This document shows positions 24,201 through 32,689 of a stretch of 64,000 nt of DNA, piece by piece. The translations under genes and the position numbers were made by a program. The notes under the pieces were generated by a model. That model did no database searches. It was not told where the DNA came from and saw only the letters and a program-made list of their open reading frames with translations. Origin of the DNA: Lepisosteus oculatus. Lineage: Eukaryota; Chordata; Actinopteri; Semionotiformes; Lepisosteidae. The stretch is from NCBI RefSeq assembly GCF_040954835.1, contig NC_090704.1, forward strand, positions 35,592,979-35,656,978, in the 5' to 3' direction. Each line of letters starts with the position of its first letter. Position 1 is the stretch's first letter.

Positions 24201-25670
24201 AGTATTTTGTAACACCTAAAGTATTACAGTATATCCTCAGTGATATCCTACTTATTCCATATGGCAATAGCCTTCTGTTCTGCATTTTCTGAATCCATAG
24301 CACTCTGAAAGTTTCAAGGTGGAAAAGGCAACAGGACAATATAAACATCAAATTAAGAAATGCAATAAAATAGCATGGGAGAATGTGTTATATAATGGAT
24401 TAATATGTGTAAGTTTTAAATCTGTTATCATTGCAAAATGCTTCTATGGTTGCCACAAGCACGTATAACAATCAAGTAACTACCATATCACTCTAGTATA
24501 TCCTTAAAAACATTGACTAATACTGGATCTAAGACTGCAGCTAAGAATGTCCAATAATTCCATTGTGCAGGTTTCTGAACTCCACTCAACTTCAGTCTCC
24601 ACACTGGCACATCTTCAGACCAACCAATGGAGCGTTCACTTTGTTTCTGGCTCTTCATGTCTGTGACGTTGTAAGGTGTTTTCCTCCGTATTTTTCAGAA
24701 CTTTTGCTATCCTTGAAAGCAAAAGCAGAGCGCCAAAAGATAGTTATGCAGCTCTCGGATAACACCCTTTAAGAACACTCCCTGAATATTTTACTGCTAA
24801 TCCAAAATACTGTTAGGTAATCTCTGTGTCTCCTACATTATATCTCTGAATATCAACAACACAGGACTCCTAGGATGAGATAGTGATAGGGCACTGAATA
24901 CTTCCAGAAACAGAGATCCAAAACTCAAGTTCTGTTAAATACTATTCTATTAATTTCTATTCTATTATATTTTATTGCAGTTTAAACACCTATTCATTGT
25001 ACTTCTGGATCTACACAAATCCCCGGAGTGTCCTGGGTGTTTAAATTGCAATAGATTATACAAATACTGTACTCAGTCAGCTAATACAGGTTATTATTTG
25101 GAAGATTTTCCTGAAGATGCAATATCTTTATATTTAATTAGCTTCTGTAACAATTATGTGTGTGTTTTCCTCTGTGTGTGCCCTGTGAGGGACTGTTGTC
25201 CTATTCAGGCTGGATCCTGTACTGCACCCAGTGTTTTACAGGATAAGCTCCAGGACACTGAGACCTTGAATTTGAAAAGCAGCTACTGAAAGTTGTGCAA
25301 CGTCACTATATTATTTCATAACTCTAAAGGTTTTAGTTTGTTTAAGTCTTTGGCTTGCACTTAGGTCTTTGGGATTTGTTTGTACAGTTTTTCTAAATAT
25401 TTTTCCCAAGTACAGTATTTCCACGCTGGATTTTTACTTCCTTCTCTGTCTCACTTTCAGGTGGATGCCTATGGGTTCATTACAGCAGACCATGCCAAAT
25501 ACCCCAACTATTACTGTGATAAGCAAAAGAGCCGAGTTGTTTTTTACATCAATCACGACTATAATTTGGAAATTAGAACATGGAAGAAACTTCATGACAC
25601 TAAGATCTTGAAACTTTATCAGGGGACTGAGGTCACGCAGAAACCAGAAAATGAAGAAAAAAAAGATTAA
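9192..25670 (+). CDS. st6galnac1: alpha-N-acetylgalactosaminide alpha-2,6-sialyltransferase (ST6GalNAc1-like), nine coding exons
   Basis: Joined exons: 9192-9292, 13847-14360, 17261-17423, 19489-19657, 20139-20277, 21432-21535, 23260-23343, 24571-24670 and 25461-25670. All introns are GT/AG, the reading phase closes at every junction, and the product is 527 residues. It is a type II Golgi protein: a short cytosolic tail, a membrane anchor at about residues 6-24, then a Cys-free Lys/Thr/Ser/Pro-rich stem to about residue 200. The GT29 catalytic domain follows, with sialylmotif L (about 286-330, [17 protein letters not shown]), motif S (about 412-445, [12 protein letters not shown]), motif III (YYCD, 475-478) and motif VS (His490-Glu495). 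The family transfers sialic acid from CMP-sialic acid to C6 of GalNAc on Ser/Thr O-glycans. The long stem favours ST6GalNAc1 (human about 600 residues) over the short-stem ST6GalNAc2. A tandem paralogue follows at 38020. Family certain; orthologue name likely. Confidence 0.9.
9293..13846 (+). other. intron 1 of st6galnac1-like gene
   Basis: AT-rich. No internal gene or recognisable repeat apart from simple A/T runs. Confidence 0.6.
13847..14360 (+). CDS. st6galnac1: st6galnac1-like exon 2 (long stem)
   Basis: A 514-nt exon. The acceptor follows the pyrimidine tract CCCTTTTTTTCCACAAAAG, and its first base completes the split Arg codon. It encodes about 170 residues with no Cys, rich in Lys, Thr, Ser and Pro, with a [11 protein letters not shown]-type stretch and one N-glycosylation sequon (NGT). 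It ends with [18 protein letters not shown] at a GTGAGG donor, phase 0. The first base and frame were fixed from both neighbouring exons. Confidence 0.85.
14361..17260 (+). other. intron 2 of st6galnac1-like gene
   Basis: Contains a diverged direct duplication of about 110 bp at roughly 16133-16240 and 16769-16892; no coding content seen. Confidence 0.55.
17261..17423 (+). CDS. st6galnac1: st6galnac1-like exon 3
   Basis: Begins TCPESV, the conserved entry to the catalytic region of ST6GalNAc1/2, and ends in FGFMGGNYT. Acceptor TCTGTTTCAG, donor GTGAGT, 163 nt, ends phase 1. Confidence 0.9.
17424..19488 (+). other. intron 3 of st6galnac1-like gene
   Basis: AT-rich except for a GC-richer patch with several CpGs at about 17620-17830, which may be an unclassified insertion. 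A segment with GTGGAATCTAAACCTA near 18682 recurs near 20023 in intron 4. Confidence 0.5.
19489..19657 (+). CDS. st6galnac1: st6galnac1-like exon 4 (sialylmotif L, first part)
   Basis: Carries [20 protein letters not shown] followed by DSHEYVF, the CMP-sialic-acid-binding L motif. Acceptor TTTCCTACAG, donor GTGAGT, 169 nt. The intron splits an Arg codon just before MNGA. Confidence 0.95.
20139..20277 (+). CDS. st6galnac1: st6galnac1-like exon 5 (sialylmotif L, end)
   Basis: Encodes [20 protein letters not shown] and the residues following, the second half of motif L, with an NKT sequon. 139 nt, ends phase 0 at GTAAAT. Same length as gene 2 exon 5. Confidence 0.95.
20995..21235 (+). mobile_element. 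tRNA-headed fish SINE (family 2), in intron 5
   Basis: A GGGGCAGTATGGTGATGTGA head with a B box (GGTTCGATTCC), followed by CTGTGTGGAGTTTGCACGTT and the shared middle block. Diverged, plus orientation. Confidence 0.7.
21432..21535 (+). CDS. st6galnac1: st6galnac1-like exon 6
   Basis: Encodes [20 protein letters not shown] and on to GPYRGRK. The acceptor is a poly-T tract ending GAAG, the donor GTAGGT, 104 nt. Aligns with the [14 protein letters not shown] exon of gene 2. Confidence 0.9.
22203..22382 (-). mobile_element. 5S-derived SINE, 3' part, in intron 6
   Basis: Read on the minus strand it ends in the family tail (CATTACCTGTAAAGCGCTTT, then CCAGAAAAAGCGCT) and an (ATT)n microsatellite, here (AAT)n on the plus strand at 22203-22230. 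The 5S-like head is missing. Confidence 0.8.
22612..23118 (+). mobile_element. 5S rRNA-derived SINE, near full length, in intron 6
   Basis: The head resembles the 5S rRNA internal promoter (GCTAAGCTGGTGTGAG, then AGTACCTGGATGGAAGAC). The body and tail match the copy at 52129-52727, ending GTTTCCAGAAAAG. It lies just upstream of exon 7, opposed to the fragment at 22203-22382. Confidence 0.8.
23260..23343 (+). CDS. st6galnac1: st6galnac1-like exon 7 (sialylmotif S)
   Basis: Encodes [20 protein letters not shown] then FLRYIRN, the start of motif S. 84 nt, acceptor TTTTCAAAG, donor GTAAGG. Confidence 0.95.
24571..24670 (+). CDS. st6galnac1: st6galnac1-like exon 8 (motif S, end)
   Basis: Encodes [20 protein letters not shown] then [13 protein letters not shown], the second half of motif S with the conserved Thr-x-Gly turn and Cys. 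100 nt, phase 0. The last residue is Val, where gene 2 has Gln. Confidence 0.9.
25461..25670 (+). CDS. st6galnac1: st6galnac1-like exon 9 (motifs III and VS, C-terminus)
   Basis: Begins [10 protein letters not shown], contains YYCD (motif III position) and HDYNLE (motif VS, catalytic His and Glu), and ends in a charged tail (KPENEEKKD) before TAA. Acceptor CTCACTTTCAG. Confidence 0.95.
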   Translation: MDAYGFITADHAKYPNYYCDKQKSRVVFYINHDYNLEIRTWKKLHDTKILKLYQGTEVTQKPENEEKKD

Positions 25671-25767
25671 AGATTTTTAAAAAATTGGGGAGAGCATGGT
25701 GATATGATATGTTGCCCGCTGGCACACACAGTTTGCTGTAACGTAATTCTGTGGTGTACATATTCCT

Positions 25768-25773
25768 ATTAAA
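25768..25773 (+). promoter_or_regulatory. candidate polyadenylation signal of st6galnac1-like gene
   Basis: ATTAAA about 100 nt past the stop codon, followed by a T-rich stretch. The only close candidate; a longer 3' UTR is possible. Confidence 0.45.
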
Positions 25774-25859
25774 TATTTCTTTTTTTCTTTCAATGAAAGT
25801 GGAGTCTTGTAAGACCTAGTCGGTCACAAGATTCCTTTGAAATGATCTTTTAAATTATG

Positions 25860-25946
25860 CAAAGGAACAAGTAATAGGTGTATTCCATGCTGAAAAGAGA
25901 AGAAAGAAAACACAACGTTTCGGCTGTGGAGCCTTCTTCGGGTATT
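25860..25946 (-). mobile_element. Penelope-like element remnant with hammerhead-like core
   Basis: Read on the minus strand it contains CCGAAGAAGGCTCCACAGCC directly followed by GAAACGTTGTGTTTTC. This has the layout of the hammerhead core reported in Penelope-like retroelements: a CTGANGA block, a 4-bp stem (GGCT/AGCC) with a 4-nt loop, then GAAA. The usual U at position 4 is C here, so self-cleavage is unlikely. Only a terminal fragment is present, with no reverse transcriptase. Identification rests on recalled motif layout. Confidence 0.5.
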
Positions 25947-28058
25947 AAAATTTATTTTAAAAATAAATACATTTTAAAAATAATTTAAATATTTCAAATT
26001 ATTTTAAGCCTTTGGCACTCCTTTAATACAATGCCAGAAACACGACTAAAGTTTCTTTGCTGAATGGCTAGATTTTTTTGCATCTTTGTTCCAGTTTCCA
26101 TTTATAAATTTGCTCACCATGTTGACAAACTACTGAAATTACCTTTTAAAGATTAAGAACAGTAAATGACTCAAGAAACGAGAATAATTCAACTTGAAAT
26201 ACAATCCTTGGTGTCCTAGCTGTTTGGGGTTTTAACTCCATGTGGAACATTTTATGCAATTTCTTCTTTTTTTTTAATAATTAAAAATGTTAAGATGCAA
26301 CAGTTATGCAAATGATATATTGTTACATCTAAACCTTGAATTTAATATTATGGACTATTTGCAACTGGAATATCCTAATATGAGACACGGTAGACTACTG
26401 ATTATGTAAAAGTAGGGGAGTAAAACTTGTAGAATTCTAAGATGACAAATTTAATCTATACCAACTCTCAGTTATTCTCAGTTACCATCCAGAAGTTACA
26501 CAGTCCTCTTTGAAAATAGTGTGGAACCATGTCATGATAAAAAGTGTTTCTTTTCCCGATTGAAATCACTCATTGTCTGACTTTTGAGGTTTTGTTCAGA
26601 ACAAATTTTGTGTTACTCAATTGTATTTTGCATACGATGTTCAATATTTGCTGTAAATGTGACAATGAAGCACTGTTAAGATACCTGTGTTTTCATAGTG
26701 CAGTAGAATGGGGGTTTGAGTTTATAATGAAAGTGGAACATGCATCTCCTTATATAAAACTAATCTCTGTGTCATCATGACCCTGAAATGGATGAACCGT
26801 TATTGAATGATATGTAGTAGTGCTGTAAATAGTTTAATAATTGTAGTTCTGTTAAAACATTTCCAAAACTACATTTGGCTTGCTTTAAAACTATATTCAA
26901 ATGCTTGAAAATGAAAAATATACATTCAGACCAAGACATTATTCTTGGATATGAGCTGGCACTGCATATTGTTGACACAGTTGTGAAATCACTTTATCAG
27001 TGCCAACCTATACTGTAGAGTTGTCATAGAACCACAGTTCATTGTATCCACAGTTCATTTGAGACATTTCAGTAATTACTTTGGTATTTTGAATGGCTTA
27101 ACAGTGTTGCAACAGAATCAGGATAAAAAAGTTCACATACTGAGACTGCATAAACAAAAGAACAATACATCAAGGAAATTCAAGAAAAACCAAGGCTGAT
27201 TTGGGTGGGACAAATTTCCAAGTGACGTCCGCAATGAAATGGTTGATGGACTTCTGCAGGGTCACGTAGGAAACATGGAATTAAATATTTAAAGAGGTTT
27301 TTGAAGACAGTGACATAAGCTGAATGTCACGGAAGCCGGTTCTGACTCCCGTGAAGTGTGTTATTAAAGATCCTGTGCAGAAGGTATAATCCGGAGGGAC
27401 AACTGAGGAAGGTCTAGCGGGGTTAGGATGGGTTGATAGACAGGGGGCAGTAACTGTAGTGATCAGGTGCACGGGGGGATGCCGAAGCAACCAAAGTCCA
27501 AACAGTCCGAAGTCCAAAACGGGAAGTCGGTGCGCAGTCCGTAGTCTGAATCAGGGAAGTAGCCTGGGTTGACCTTAGGCCTACCCAATCAGTCCAAGGT
27601 AATTTAAGTTTTTTTTTCCCCATGTTTGCGTTACATGATTTGCTTTTCAATGTTACGTGTTCGCTTTTTTTTTTTCATTTGATGTGATTTGCTATTGGCT
27701 CGCTGTATCTTTTGTGACCAACAAGATACGCGGCGCATGCGTAGCTTACTTCGATATCATTATCGTCAGACTCTCTTTGAGCTATCTAGCGCTAGGTTTT
27801 GGTTTATTAACCGACATGGCAAAACAAAGGCATGTATCTACGTTTTTCAAAAACCGCCTGTAGGTGACCAGAACAGTCCCGTAACAAATAAGACACATGA
27901 GATGCTACAGGCATCTTGGGCTTTAAGGAGTACATCCTGGCTTCTCGGATACAACGTGCACACGTTTGCTTGTAGGAGTTGAGCACGGAGAGATTCTAAA
28001 ATTCATCCGGTAAACAAATTACAAGTTTTGGAATGCATGAATAACATTAAGATAATAG
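25947..28058. other. spacer downstream of gene 1
   Basis: AT-rich to about 27200, then GC-richer. The stretch 27310-27600 (AGTCCAAACAGTCCGAAGTCC and similar) looks like an unclassified, possibly LTR-type, repeat. At 27733-27742 there is an NRF1-like GCGCATGCGT. A 15-codon frame at 27816-27863 reads MAKQRHVSTFFKNRL then stop, reminiscent of the start of hAT/TTF-type transposases, but too short to call. Confidence 0.35.
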
Positions 28059-28294
28059 TGTAACGCTTACGGCCGACAGGCGCTGTGTAAGAGCCGGCGT
28101 ACCAGAGCGGGTGACGTCACCGCCCTTCCCTGTGATAGCAGGACCACAGCTACTGGGCTGTGGAGAGATCTCTCTTTGGCTCACGGGGCTAGGTCGCTGC
28201 AGAGAGACGCGGAAGTCCTGGGTTCGAGCCCCGGACGGTGCAGGGGCTGACCAGATGCGGCAAGGGCGCCCGCCCGAGCCCCCGTTGCGTTACA
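28059..28294 (+). repeat. LTR copy 1
   Basis: 236 bp. Contains a palindromic CRE (TGACGTCA) at 28112-28119, an A-box-like TGGCTCACGGGG at 28177 and a B box GGTTCGAGCCC at 28221-28231. Confidence 0.75.
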
Positions 28295-28295
28295 T

Positions 28296-28312
28296 TGGTG
28301 TCAGAAGTGGGA
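28296..28312 (+). promoter_or_regulatory. tRNA-Leu-type primer-binding site
   Basis: TGGTGTCAGAAGTGGGA, one base after the LTR end, complementary to a tRNA-Leu 3' terminus including CCA. The second internal (from 28594) has AGAAGCGGGG instead. Confidence 0.7.
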
Positions 28313-28356
28313 TGGGATAGCCCTTCGCCGGGGACGGCGATTTAAGCGGGGGAGAG

Positions 28357-28592
28357 TGTAACGCTTACGGCCGACAGGCGCTGTGTAAGAGCCGGCGTAC
28401 CAGAGCGGGTGACGTCACCGCCCTTCCCTGTGATAGCAGGACCACAGCTACTGGGCTGTGGAGAGATCTCTCTTTGGCTCACGGGGCTAGGTCGCTGCAG
28501 AGAGACGCGGAAGTCCCGGGTTCGAGCCCCGGACGGTGCAGGGGCCGACCAGATGCGGCAAGGGCGCCCGCCTGAGCCCCCGTTGCGTTACA
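28357..28592 (+). repeat. LTR copy 2
   Basis: 236 bp, three transitions from copy 1. The B-box stem is a perfect CCGGG/CCCGG here. Confidence 0.75.
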
Positions 28593-28654
28593 TTGGTGTC
28601 AGAAGCGGGGCGGGATAGCCCTTCGCCGGGGACGGCGATTTAAGCGGGGGAGAG

Positions 28655-28890
28655 TGTAACGCTTACGGCCGACAGGCGCTGTGTAAGAGCCGGCGTACCA
28701 GAGCGGGTGACGTCACCGCCCTTCCCTGTGATAGCAGGACCACAGCTACTGGGCTGTGGAGAGATCTCTCTTTGGCTCACGGGGCTAGGTCGCTGCAGAG
28801 AGATGCGGAAGTCCCGGGTTCGAGCCCCGGACGGTGCAGGGGCCGACCAGATGCGGCAAGGGCGCCCGCCCGAGCCCCCGTTGCGTTACA
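28655..28890 (+). repeat. LTR copy 3
   Basis: 236 bp, two transitions from copy 2. It is followed by ATATTGACGG, not by another primer-binding site, so the array ends at an LTR as an integrated element should. Confidence 0.75.
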
Positions 28891-29394
28891 ATATTGACGG
28901 ATAGATGTGAGTGTGCATTTTACAGATAACTATTCAGATCGCCTCTAAATGCCCTGCAGTATTTTTAATTGAACGACGTTTACAGAACTAAAATACATCC
29001 AAAGTATGTCTTTGACACTTTTATTAGCAGACCATTCTTGCAATTAAAGGTACGATGAATTGCTTAGCACTGTAGTGCGACTATAACAGTTTAGTGTTAA
29101 GTTTTCTGGGAAGTCATGAATTTCCAAGTTAGGTGTCTTCTGGCATCGAAAATAGAATACTTATGTCGTGGGTTTCATACAAGTTTAAAAGCATCATGAA
29201 GGATCAAAGAAGATCTTCAGAACTAAATATTTTAATACCTTCGCAGTTTGTATTCTCATGGCGCCTCACTCGATATTACCCTTGGGGCGGTGCATTTACT
29301 CCAGCCTCTGAAACCCATACGTGCGTGCACGTTCTTCTGGTATATTTATGCTCAAGTCCGCTGAATATTTAAAGGCAAGGTAAAAGCTCCGTGA

Positions 29395-29668
29395 AGTTGC
29401 AGACAGAAAAAACGATTAAAACCATCTCATTCGTTCGTGCTATGTTTGTGCCGATTTGTGTCGTTGAAAGTAGCGTCTGTGCGCACTCACGTCACTCAGT
29501 CTCCGTACAATGTCGTAGGGAAACCAAACCGGTCTCATTCGTGTTACGTTTGCTGCTTTCGTTCCCGAGATATAGCGCCTTGTTTTCCCGGAGAGCACAT
29601 GACCATGCATGATGACTTTGACCTCCAGTGACCCCGCCTGCCGAGTTCAAGCGCTCTGTTACAGTTAA
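29395..29668 (-). repeat. unclassified spacer repeat, inverted copy
   Basis: Minus strand reads GGCGGGGTCACTGGAGGT, then ACAAGGCGCTATATCTCGGG with AACGAAAGCAGC, then CGCTACTTTCAACG and CAACTTCACGGAGC. All these blocks recur in the same order at 32690-32915. This copy has about 70 extra bases in the middle. No coding capacity. Confidence 0.7.
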
Positions 29669-30064
29669 GCTCGTACCTTTACCATTTTAAAGACAATATC
29701 CATAAACAAATGAGTCTCCATACATGTGAATAATACTAAGACTTGACGCATGCCAACAAGTTAACCATCTATGACATAAGCCTGTGGTTGTAATATACGT
29801 AAAATCACCGTGATTGTAAGATCTATGCTTTTTATTCTCTAAGGCACGTTTTCCTTTTCTTTCCGTACCGTGACACGCTTTTGCCAAGCGCGTAACTGTG
29901 GGATACCATCACGTCAAGAACTCGGCAGCATGTCATGATAGGGACCCTATGTATATCGCATGTATATCGCGGCAGTGTATATCACGACTGGCGCCTTGCT
30001 TCCATGCCATCCTGGCACTGCTCAAGGTCTCATCAAAGGTCTCATATCATGACATTATATTCCC

Positions 30065-30556
30065 AGATTGGACGTGTCGCGACATGGGGGTTAACATATC
30101 CTGTCAGAGTATGTCATATTAAAACATATGGACTCCATGTCACGACATGGGGGTGGGCGTTTTGGCTGGGCATGTCATATCCCAATTTAGGGCCTTCAAT
30201 GTCGCGACATGGAGCGGGGCATTTTTGCCGGGATATGTCATATCGGATACGGAGGCTTCATGTCGCGACATAGCCGGGGGGGGGGGGGCATTTTTCATAT
30301 CGCGATATGCGTGCTTCATGTCGCGACAAAGCCGCACGGGCGGGGGGCATTTTTCAAATCGCGATTTGGGCTCCATGTCCCGACATGGGGGGGTTCATAT
30401 CGCGATATGCGAGCTTCATGTCGCGACATAGGAGGAGGGGGGGGGGGGGGGGGCATTTTTCAAATCGCGATATGCGAGCTCCATGTCGCGACATGGAGGG
30501 GGGCGTTTATCGGGGTATGTCATATCGCGATATATGGACTTAATGTTCCGACTGTG
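30065..30556 (+). repeat. ~60-bp minisatellite of TCGCGA palindromes
   Basis: About nine units start near 30073, 30134, 30197, 30257, 30315, 30371, 30416, 30479 and 30541. Each holds ATGTCGCGACAT or a close variant, most with a second palindrome (ATATCGCGATAT or AAATCGCGATTT) and a G-rich spacer ending CATTTTT. CTCCATGTCGCGACATGGAG at 30479-30498 is a perfect 20-bp palindrome. G runs reach 13 (30276-30288) and 17 (30437-30453). The short plus-strand frames here are by-products of the repeat. Confidence 0.85.
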
Positions 30557-31579
30557 GCGCCATGACTGATGCGCAGTCGCAATGGGTATCGGGGTGTGAT
30601 CGTGATGCGCACACTCCTATCGTAACATGCTATCGGAGTGTGAACGCGCTGTGGATGTCATGACATTCTTTGTCTGCTATTCAGTTTTGACCTCAGTGCG
30701 ACTTTTCTTAGATTGATTAGTAATTTGAAACCAATGGATGTGTTACTGAATATCCATCGTGCTCATACAGCACACACCGTTAACCGGGGCTACAGTATGT
30801 GGACCAAGAAGAACATCCATCACCTGTGTATCTACATTTTCTCGGAACTTCCGCTGTGGCACTGTACCCAATCAGAGTATCGATTCTCACTCTTTACCCA
30901 ATCGCGGCCCGAGCTGTTCGGGGGTTTAGCCAATCACGGGTCTGAGAGCTGTTCAAACTAGCAGCGCCAGGTGGATCTGCTTGTTTACTGTCAATGAGAA
31001 TCTATTTTTAAAATGCTTTACTTATTTGCAAAATAACTACATCGGCTTTTTTTAACGTCTCTTTTGATTCACAATCTCCCGTACTCTTCGAAAAAAATAC
31101 ATTTTTATTTGCAATATAACCTTCCCCGCTGCTCTCTGTAATGAATTCATGGTATTTTGAACAATTTTAATCGTATATTTAAGGTAGAGGAAACACCTTC
31201 TGCTTTGTACTTCAAAAATAAATAGAAATGTCAAGTCTATGATCGTTATATTTTGATGCTCGTGCTTTCAATTTGGTTTATAATTGTTAAATTATATCGA
31301 TCTTGAAACTAATACCTAAAAATGTGAATATGGGCTCTCGTGTTGTACCAGCGGTAAATTGGAAACCGGTGTCTCTTCACCAATGAAAGGAGTACACAAG
31401 CAATACATTTTCGAGAACATCGTTAAAAATTAAACGACAACACCTAACCCAATGTACTAACATAGTAACCCCTCCCTAAATGTAACACTGTTTATTCGTG
31501 TAAAGGCTGCAAAGTCTGGGGCAACTGATCAAATGATCACAACTGAAAGATGTGGTGGTCGAGACTTTGCTGTTTTGTA

Positions 31580-31870
31580 CGTCACAGCCAGGAAAAGAAG
31601 GCGCTATATTGAAACATCCAGCCCCCCCGACCAGACAGACTCGGAAAACAAATTTCCCCCATTGTTTTCGTTACAATCATGAGTTCAAGTACCGAGTTTG
31701 TTAGTACCTGCAAACTTCCTTGTAGATAGTCACGTGATTGCCCGAAAAAACAATCCGCTGTATCTCGGAAACGAAAGCGGCACAAACGCTTACAGCGACA
31801 CAAACCGATTCAAGTGAGTTTCGTTGTTTGTGCTGTTCGACGGGCGGGTGGTCAACTTCATGGACCAGGA
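31580..31870 (+). repeat. unclassified spacer repeat, second copy (diverged)
   Basis: CACGTGATTGCCCGAAAAAA, then GCTGTATCTCGGAAACGAAA with GCGGCACAAACGC, and TCAACTTCATGG near 31850 match the copy at 32690-32915. A partial extra echo (AAGGCGCTATATTGAAAC) lies at about 31598. Confidence 0.55.
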
Positions 31871-32689
31871 CAAGCCAACATGTCTGGGTCATTATATTGC
31901 ATACTGCAGAAGACTCGACTTCACCTGAGGATCTAACACAGGCGCCCATACCTGTGTCTTCAGAGGGCAGGTGTGCCCTCACGCTGTACTCTACACCAAG
32001 GACTGGCCGGAAACACAAAGAGAAAAGGACTGTGAGCTCATCGCTTCATGTTTGCGCATAAGACCCCTATAAATACAAACACGCAGATAATGACAATTTA
32101 TTAAATAATTCAGATATATGTTCACTTCTGTTATGTGAAAATAAAAAAAATATGTTTCCAATATTGCCGCGGTCCGCAGGTGTGAGACGGTGGACTTTCC
32201 AGTGTTGCTTCTCGGATGTGTCATTATCTACCCTAGACAACCTTGCACGTAGTGCCCCTTAAAACGCCCTGGTTCTTTTTCACGTTAACGAATGTGCTTT
32301 GCATAAAAAGTCTTGTTCGTAAAGTTGCAAATTCAAGCTTTTTTGAACACGGGGCTGGACTGACAGGTCGAATCTTTACACTTCCCTTGGTGCGCGTGTT
32401 TAAGAAGGAGACAGTGAGAAACTGATCACTTCTTCAGATTTGTTTTTAAAAAGCACACCGCTACGAAGTATTACGACGTGCTCATTAAAGCCTCTTGGTA
32501 AGAACATGCAATTGTTTGCTAGTGTTCGCTTTTTGAGACTACACCCGCAACTCTTCTGATTCGGGTATGTGATATTCGTGAGAAATTTAATTTTCCAGCT
32601 CACACAAACGCACAGACGACACTGATATTAAATGCAAAATCCATCGCCACCCCACCCAGGCAAACAGAGGAACACAAATGAAGAACTGT

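Larger units (their letters stand above)
28059..28890 (+). mobile_element. TRIM-like miniature LTR retrotransposon, three LTRs and two 62-bp internals in tandem
   Basis: Three copies of a 236-bp unit start TGTAACGC and end GCGTTACA (TG...CA with an 8-bp inverted end). They are separated by two 62-bp internal segments. Each internal starts one base after the LTR with TGGTGTCAGAAG(T/C)GGG, which fits the 3' end of tRNA-Leu (...TTCTGACA plus CCA) as a primer-binding site, and ends in AAGCGGGGGAGAG as a polypurine tract. There is no room for gag or pol. LTRs differ from each other by two or three transitions. Flanks are ATAG on the left and ATAT on the right, so a target duplication is imperfect. 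Alternative: a tandem satellite derived from LTR ends. Confidence 0.75.

Noticed and set aside
28177-28250. Functional tRNA gene
   Set aside because: A and B boxes are present, but the acceptor and anticodon stems do not pair and position 33 is not U.
28111-28904. Three near-identical 65-69 residue frames
   Set aside because: Each lies inside an LTR copy and begins at the same point of the repeat; no coding signal beyond the repeat itself.
30147-30565. Overlapping plus-strand frames of 78-118 residues with SCRD/MSRH repeats
   Set aside because: They are translations of the 60-bp palindromic minisatellite in several frames, not a protein.
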